NCBI GenBank assembly: GCA_002452405.1
Contig: DKFP01000008.1
Location: 1 to 64,000 of the forward strand
Direction of reading: 5' to 3'
Length of the DNA: 64,000 bases
Origin: Deferribacteraceae bacterium UBA6793
GTDB lineage: Bacteria > Chrysiogenota > Deferribacteres > Deferribacterales > Geovibrionaceae
In this document: positions 59,859-64,000 of the stretch, piece after piece
Layout of the letters: each line of letters opens with the position of its first letter
Position numbering within the stretch: position 1 is the stretch's first letter
Program-made: the position numbers and the translations under genes
Notes under the pieces: model-generated
What the model saw: the letters and a program-made list of their open reading frames with translations, nothing else
Database searches by the model: none
What the model was told of the DNA's origin: nothing

Positions 59859-61128
59859 AGACGATGCGGTTCTTAACCGCACACTTAAAAGGGTGATTGA
59901 AAAGAGCTACACGGTGATGTCGTTCGTATCGCCGTCAATGGCTGTGGAATATATAGCCCAAAGCGGCGCTGACGTGGTTGTGTCCGACATTCGGATGCCT
60001 GAGATGACCGGTTTCGGTGTACTTGAAAAGCTGAAATCCGTCAGCCCTGAAACGATTCTTATACTGATGACAGGTCAGAGCAGTATCGATGAATCGGTGA
60101 AAGCCATAAAGTCCGGCGCTTTCGACTATATCCCGAAACCTGTTGACACGGAGCTGCTCATTTACAAACTTGACCTTGTGAACGAAAAGCTGGCGCTAAA
60201 GGCTCTGGCGGACACTGCTGTCAAAAAAAGCGGCATGGTGGGCGTCTCCGCGAAGATGGAAGCTGTGCTGAACACTGCTGCGCGGGTTGCGAAAACCGAT
60301 ACCAACGTTTTGATAACGGGAGAGACCGGAACCGGAAAAGAGGTTCTGGCACGATTCATACACGAAAACAGCGAACGGAGCAGAAGACCGTTCGCCGCTA
60401 TAAACTGCTGCAATTTACAGCATCATCTGTTTGAAAGTGAGCTTTTCGGGCACAAAAAGGGTGCTTTCACAGGTGCTGACAGCGACAGGAAGGGGATAAT
60501 CCAGTCCGCATACGGCGGTTCGCTCTTTCTGGACGAGATAGGCGAAATGCCCCTAGACCTCCAGCCGAAATTTCTGAGGTTTCTGGAAACGAAGAGCTTT
60601 TATCCGGTGGGCTGCCCTGTGCAGGAACAGGCGGACGTTCGTATAGTCGCTGCCACAAACCGCGACCTGTCCGTCATGTCTGAAAAGGGCGGATTCAGGC
60701 AGGATCTTTTTTACAGGCTGAATGTCATAAACATAGAACTACCCCCTCTGCGCGAACGTCGCGAGGACATAATGCCCCTTGCGCATCACTTCATGGAGAA
60801 ATATAAGCACATCAATACACACATCAATGGTATAGAGGATTCGGCGCTTCTTTGCCTTCAAAATTACGATTATCCGGGGAACATAAGGGAGCTTTCAAAC
60901 ATCATAGAGCGTGCCATGATACTGGAACAGGGCGAGCTTTTGGGGTGCGAATCACTTAATCTTGGTTGTCCCATAGAGCCTGACACTCTCAGTCTCGATG
61001 CCGTTATGAAACGGCATATACTCAAAGTTCTGGACATCGCCGGAGGAAATCGCCAGAAAGCGGCGGAGATTCTGGGCGTTGACACATCGACTGTCTACCG
61101 CAAACTGAAAGAATTTGGCATAGGATAA
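59839..61128 (+). CDS. NtrC-family sigma-54-dependent response regulator
   Basis: 429 residues. Receiver domain with phospho-acceptor near residue 50 in VVVSDIRMPEMTG and lysine in IPKPVD. The AAA+ domain (about 135-360) has Walker A GETGTGKEVLAR, the sigma-54 contact loop GAFTGAD and Walker B GGSLFLDEIGEMPL. A C-terminal Fis-type helix-turn-helix, RQKAAEILGVDTSTVYRKLK, ends the protein. It should activate a -24/-12 promoter, and one lies about 95 bp after its stop. Confidence 0.94.
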   Translation: MKVVLIEDDAVLNRTLKRVIEKSYTVMSFVSPSMAVEYIAQSGADVVVSDIRMPEMTGFGVLEKLKSVSPETILILMTGQSSIDESVKAIKSGAFDYIPKPVDTELLIYKLDLVNEKLALKALADTAVKKSGMVGVSAKMEAVLNTAARVAKTDTNVLITGETGTGKEVLARFIHENSERSRRPFAAINCCNLQHHLFESELFGHKKGAFTGADSDRKGIIQSAYGGSLFLDEIGEMPLDLQPKFLRFLETKSFYPVGCPVQEQADVRIVAATNRDLSVMSEKGGFRQDLFYRLNVINIELPPLRERREDIMPLAHHFMEKYKHINTHINGIEDSALLCLQNYDYPGNIRELSNIIERAMILEQGELLGCESLNLGCPIEPDTLSLDAVMKRHILKVLDIAGGNRQKAAEILGVDTSTVYRKLKEFGIG

Positions 61129-61166
61129 TAATTCCAATTCGCATTTTACACATCAGCTAATTGAGT

Positions 61167-61185
61167 TTTTTGCAATTTGCAAAAA
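61167..61185. promoter_or_regulatory. Perfect 19-bp palindrome, candidate enhancer site
   Basis: TTTTTGCAA-T-TTGCAAAAA is symmetrical at every base. It lies 37 bp upstream of the -24 box of the next promoter. It is the obvious binding site for the NtrC-type regulator encoded just upstream, although closer to the promoter than most enhancers. Confidence 0.55.
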
Positions 61186-61221
61186 CCGCGACGAGAACTG
61201 CGGGTTTCTGATGCAATTTTC

Positions 61222-61237
61222 CGGCACATATGTTGCA
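61222..61237 (+). promoter_or_regulatory. Sigma-54 promoter of the multiheme cytochrome
   Basis: CGGCAC-ATATG-TTGCA matches the -24/-12 consensus with only the first base changed. The start codon is about 28 bp downstream, with GGAGGTG between. Confidence 0.8.
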
Positions 61238-61265
61238 ATCAAATATTCAACTATGGAGGTGTACA

Positions 61266-63182
61266 ATGCGTTTTGCATTTTTCTTTATTTTAGCGGCACT
61301 CTTTGCAACGTCTGCATTCGCCTTTGACGCAGGAACGTCCTGTGTTAAATGCCACAGCGACAAAGAGATGCTCACAAAACTCGGCTATCCCCAGATGTAT
61401 CTTGATCCGGCAGAGGTGGACAAAGAGGTTAAGATGGGCGGAATAGCCTGCGAAGCCTGCCACCTTGGCAATGCTGCTTCAATGGACAAGGACGAGGCAC
61501 ACAAAGGGATGCCCAGACCTTTCTATGCGGCTGTGGGTCCCAAATATAAATATCAGGCAGTTGGCAGAGAGATTACCAACTTTGCCCCCATTCAGCCCAA
61601 AGGCACAGACAGAACAAAACTGCTCGGCGCTAAACCCGATGCCAAAAAAGCTGAGGAAATGGGCGTTAAAAACCTTGTTCAGCTTAACTATCACGACCAC
61701 GATCCCAAAACAATGGCATACAGCCCAGAAATCGCTATGAAAACCTGCGGTCAGTGCCATGAAAACGAAGTTAAAGACTATAACAAAGCCGGAATGGGTC
61801 TTCAGAAAACCCAGAGAGCTTTTAAAACATGGTCTGCCGACAAACCCGGACCCCAGAACTGCGGTCCCTGGTTCGGCGACAACTATGAAGAACTGAAAGG
61901 CGAATGTGCAAGGGGGGAGGGCTATACTAAAGCTATGGCAGCAGGCAGCGACAGAGGCTGCAACAAATGCCACGCAAGCTGTAACGACTGCCACTATGAA
62001 GGTCATAAGCAATCGAAAGCCCGCCACACATTCACCAAAAAACCCGAAACGCTCACATGCTATGGCGGCGGACGAGGCACTATATGCCACGCCGGACCTA
62101 TGGACAGAAGACGCGGTGCGGGATATATGCGTCAGGAATTTGCATTCCCCGTAAACGAACTGCATGACGACATCCACTTTGCAAAAGGTATCCAGTGTAC
62201 AGACTGCCATGAGTCAAAAAACCACTCATACGGTCACATCGGCTCTGCGGATGCAAGAAAATCATGCCAGAAATGCCACACGGAAATATATGACGCCGCT
62301 CAGAAAAGCGAACACGGCAACGTTGACTGTTCATCATGCCACGTTAAATCTGTCGGCGCATACCAGTACACCTTCTGGGGTCCCGGTAAATCCGAAGGTA
62401 TGCCCAACCTTTATACAAAATATAAAGAATATTACGGTACAAGAGACCTGCCCACTATCGTTAAACAGCCCAAAACAGGACTCTGGATACCTCTGAAACC
62501 CTATCCTATGGGTACTATGAACATCGCCAAAAAACCTAAGAACGTTGGCAAGCTGATGCTCAGAGATATCGAAAAGACATCTGTTAAAGGCAACACCTCT
62601 ATCGGTCAGCCGGAGAGCTTCGAGGTTGAGCGTAAAGCAGACGAAGTGAACGATATGTACATCATCACAGGTCTTTACGGCGGATATAAAGCCAATGACA
62701 AAATGCTCGCATGGATTCAGATGGACAAAATGAGCCACTCTATCGGCGAAGCAAGAGACTGCGCAAGCTGCCACGCTTCACACGAGCAGAAAGCAACCTC
62801 ATGGTATACCTTTGACCTGCCCAACGCTGTTAAGAAACCTTTCAGCGGCTCTTACACCATGACAGCAGGCAAAAAAGGCATCAAATTTGAGAACATGACA
62901 AACTCCGAAATCGTTACAGCAGACGGCGTTGATGTTGAGGACTTCGCTCCTTTCCTTAAAAACCCCGAAGCATGGAATGTTAAAGGCACCGATTTCGAAA
63001 TGAAGTTCGATGACAAAAAGTACTCTGCAGGCTTTGGTCAGTATCAGAACCTCTATGCTGAACTGCACAACAGAATCAGCAGCGAGAAAGATGCTGCGAA
63101 AAAAGCACAGCTAATGAAAATTAAGGCTGTACTGCCCCACAACGTGGCTTATGCGGCAGAGATGCTTAAAAACATGAAATAA
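61266..63182 (+). CDS. Periplasmic multiheme c-type cytochrome
   Basis: 638 residues from ATG 61266 (signal peptide RFAFFFILAALFATSAFAF); the frame is open 12 codons earlier, but those would lie inside the promoter. Nine CxxCH heme motifs are visible: CVKCH, CEACH, CGQCH, CNKCH, CNDCH, CTDCH, CQKCH, CSSCH and CASCH. A tenth, CYGGGRGTICH, has eight residues between the cysteines. The heme spacing recalls hydroxylamine-oxidoreductase-like multiheme enzymes, but no catalytic tyrosine link can be judged. It could be a reductase or an electron carrier. Confidence 0.85.
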   Translation: MRFAFFFILAALFATSAFAFDAGTSCVKCHSDKEMLTKLGYPQMYLDPAEVDKEVKMGGIACEACHLGNAASMDKDEAHKGMPRPFYAAVGPKYKYQAVGREITNFAPIQPKGTDRTKLLGAKPDAKKAEEMGVKNLVQLNYHDHDPKTMAYSPEIAMKTCGQCHENEVKDYNKAGMGLQKTQRAFKTWSADKPGPQNCGPWFGDNYEELKGECARGEGYTKAMAAGSDRGCNKCHASCNDCHYEGHKQSKARHTFTKKPETLTCYGGGRGTICHAGPMDRRRGAGYMRQEFAFPVNELHDDIHFAKGIQCTDCHESKNHSYGHIGSADARKSCQKCHTEIYDAAQKSEHGNVDCSSCHVKSVGAYQYTFWGPGKSEGMPNLYTKYKEYYGTRDLPTIVKQPKTGLWIPLKPYPMGTMNIAKKPKNVGKLMLRDIEKTSVKGNTSIGQPESFEVERKADEVNDMYIITGLYGGYKANDKMLAWIQMDKMSHSIGEARDCASCHASHEQKATSWYTFDLPNAVKKPFSGSYTMTAGKKGIKFENMTNSEIVTADGVDVEDFAPFLKNPEAWNVKGTDFEMKFDDKKYSAGFGQYQNLYAELHNRISSEKDAAKKAQLMKIKAVLPHNVAYAAEMLKNMK

Positions 63183-63206
63183 GACATATTAGCCTCATGT
63201 CTTTAA

Positions 63207-63237
63207 GGGTCTTCGTTAACTCGGAGACCCTTTTTTT
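63207..63237 (+). terminator. Terminator of the cytochrome gene
   Basis: GGGTCT (63207-63212) pairs with AGACCC (63225-63230), followed by seven T. Confidence 0.85.
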
Positions 63238-63250
63238 GTTACTGAAATTG

Positions 63251-63286
63251 CTCCCTCCTTTGGCAAAGGAGGGTTGGGGTGGATTT
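63251..63286. repeat. Single arm of the palindromic repeat seen at nifB/nifV
   Basis: CTCCCTCCTTTG-G-CAAAGGAGGG then TTGGGGTGGATTTACA, the same as 23922-23957. A short MITE-like remnant (TCATTGCGAAGCCC...GGGCTGTGGCAATCTCATC) follows at about 63393-63430. Confidence 0.65.
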
Positions 63287-63449
63287 ACATTACTGCTGAA
63301 ATTAGCAAAAAACGCTTGCAAAATAAGCAGGATGGAGTATTCTTTTTTACTCTTCCGCGGATAAATCCGAACTGCGGCAGGTTTGTTCGGGGTCATTGCG
63401 AAGCCCTTTTGGGCTGTGGCAATCTCATCCGAAAATTTTGTTGGTTGTA

Positions 63450-63523
63450 CGGGATGTAGCGCAGCTTGGTAGCGCACTGGTTTCGGGTTCCAGGGGTCGG
63501 AAGTTCAAATCTTCTCATCCCGA
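63450..63523 (+). tRNA. tRNA-Pro (anticodon CGG)
   Basis: A full cloverleaf can be drawn. The acceptor CGGGATG (63450-63456) pairs with CATCCCG (63516-63522), discriminator A. D arm GCGC...GCGC, anticodon loop TTCGGGT with CGG, and T arm GGAAG-TTCAAAT-CTTCT. The anticodon stem has a T-T pair at its loop end. CCA is not encoded. Fully transcribed on the plus strand with a terminator 8 bp after. Confidence 0.92.
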
Positions 63524-63530
63524 TTTGAAA

Positions 63531-63566
63531 AAAAGGGTATCAGCCTTCTGGCTGGTACCCTTTTTT
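63531..63566 (+). terminator. tRNA-Pro terminator
   Basis: AAAAGGGTA.CAGCC pairs with GGCTG.TACCCTTTT around TTCT, followed by six T. Confidence 0.85.
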
Positions 63567-63643
63567 AATAGGGGATGAGAAGATTGCCCGAACTTGTTTC
63601 GGGCTCAATCGCAGTATATAAATCAGCTAGTTTTGATAGAAGT

Positions 63644-63675
63644 GGGCTTAGGTCTTTAGACCTATGCCCTTTTTT
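63644..63675 (+). terminator. Second terminator after the tRNA
   Basis: GGGC..AGGTCT-TT-AGACCT..GCCC (63644-63669), followed by six T. No gene lies between it and the tRNA terminator. Confidence 0.65.
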
Positions 63676-63773
63676 AATTTGTTGGATGAGAAGATGAGGG
63701 CGAAACAAGTTCGCCCCAACTTCTCGTCCATTGTATAAATGTCTAAAATTTTCTTCAAAATCGACATGTTTCC

Positions 63774-63802
63774 TTGACTTGTTTATCGGTTCGACATATC
63801 TT
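63774..63802 (+). promoter_or_regulatory. Promoter of the Fic gene
   Basis: TTGACT (63774-63779), 17 bp, TATCTT (63797-63802). Half-sites of the operator overlap the -10 box. Confidence 0.5.
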
Positions 63803-63856
63803 TTGAATATGTCGAAAATAGAAATAAAAATAAATATATTGGTGCGATATGTCGAA
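63790..63856. promoter_or_regulatory. Repeated operator TTCGACATAT/ATATGTCGAA
   Basis: A perfect inverted repeat, TTCGACATAT (63790-63799) and ATATGTCGAA (63807-63816), overlaps the -10 box. A third identical half-site (63847-63856) contains the start codon, and a partial fourth (TCGACATGT) lies at 63761-63769. Tight autorepression is likely. Confidence 0.65.
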
Positions 63857-64000
63857 TCATCCAGAAAAACCGTACAATGATATTCCTCTGTTGCCGCCGA
63901 AAGCTGAGATAGAGACTAAGGCTGTGCTGAAGCTGGCTATCGAGGCGAACAAGGCTCTGGCGGAGCTGAATTTTGCCACGAAGATGCTTCCAGACCCGAC
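63849..64000 (+). CDS. Fic-family protein, N-terminal part (cut by window end)
   Basis: The frame is open from ATG 63849 to the window edge (50 codons). The translation begins MSNHPEKPYNDIPLLPPKAE and continues IETKAVLKLAIEANKALAEL, the pattern of the Fic N-terminal domain (LPP, E-T, then A-x-x-A-L-A-E-L). The catalytic HPFxxGNGR motif would lie outside the window. Fic proteins AMPylate targets and often belong to toxin-type or self-regulated systems. The start lies within an operator half-site. No clear Shine-Dalgarno is seen. Confidence 0.75.
   Translation, partial: MSNHPEKPYNDIPLLPPKAEIETKAVLKLAIEANKALAELNFATKMLPDP

Noticed and set aside
63396..63578. A 60-codon open frame across the tRNA region with VAQLGSALVSGSRGRKF
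   Set aside because: This peptide is the well-known false translation of a tRNA gene; the cloverleaf at 63450-63523 explains it.

Overview
The window looks like chromosomal DNA of a free-living, motile, anaerobic, nitrogen-fixing Gram-negative bacterium. Visible support: a molybdenum nif cluster with sigma-54 promoters and DraT/DraG control, a periplasmic c-heme sensor kinase and a c-heme chemoreceptor, a periplasmic multiheme cytochrome, an anaerobic cobalt chelatase behind a cobalamin riboswitch, and phosphatidylethanolamine synthesis genes. A Deferribacterota relative (Geovibrio, Denitrovibrio, Seleniivibrio type) fits best, but that is an inference from gene style and not a database result. 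No CRISPR array, rRNA, transposase or prophage was seen.

Layout. 0-2.2 kb: divergent draT and draG, with a macrodomain gene overlapping draG. 2.2-3.3 kb: two paralogous exported proteins with matching promoter palindromes. 3.4-11.5 kb: nifHDKTENX plus a NifX-associated (DUF269) gene, behind a -24/-12 promoter with two TGT-N10-ACA sites. 11.5-21.9 kb: MarR regulator, OmpR-type two-component pair, EF-hand protein, heme-containing kinase, TPR protein, typA and a Cache-type kinase. 22.0-25.2 kb: nifB with a small TOBE-like gene, divergent from nifV, each with its own sigma-54 promoter. 25.6-32.6 kb: a 2-aminoethylphosphonate uptake and breakdown operon whose phosphonatase is fused to a class III aminotransferase-like domain. 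32.8-40.4 kb: nitronate monooxygenase-like enzyme, FliG-C-like small protein, a large STAND/BTAD regulator, B12 riboswitch, cbiK and a SUMT gene. 40.6-49.9 kb: Fur-type site between DUF2325/DUF2023 and a nitroreductase, then ruvA/ruvC/yebC, a heme-binding chemoreceptor, leuA, pssA/psd and a PilZ protein. 50.3-56.7 kb: an unknown gene pair ending in a tail-anchored GNAT-like protein, a second chemoreceptor, DUF493, NfeD-like protease, trmB and rpmB. 56.9-63.2 kb: Fur-box promoter, small membrane proteins, a kinase/NtrC-type pair and a sigma-54 promoter driving a multiheme cytochrome. 63.4-64.0 kb: tRNA-Pro(CGG) and the start of a Fic gene with a repeated operator.

How the parts fit. NifH is made with DraT and DraG, which would switch it off and on by ADP-ribosylation of Arg101; the macrodomain protein may act on the same ADP-ribose chemistry. 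NifB, NifE, NifN, NifX and NifV supply the FeMo cofactor, and the TOBE-like protein may handle molybdate. The aminoethylphosphonate operon would supply phosphorus and nitrogen.

A family of short repeats with ends of the form TGACAAA...TTTGTCA recurs about a dozen times between genes, often directly beside an intrinsic terminator. The strongest candidates for something undescribed are this repeat family, the PhnX-aminotransferase fusion, the draT/draG/macrodomain locus, and the cytochrome locus with its own enhancer-like palindrome and a CX8CH motif.
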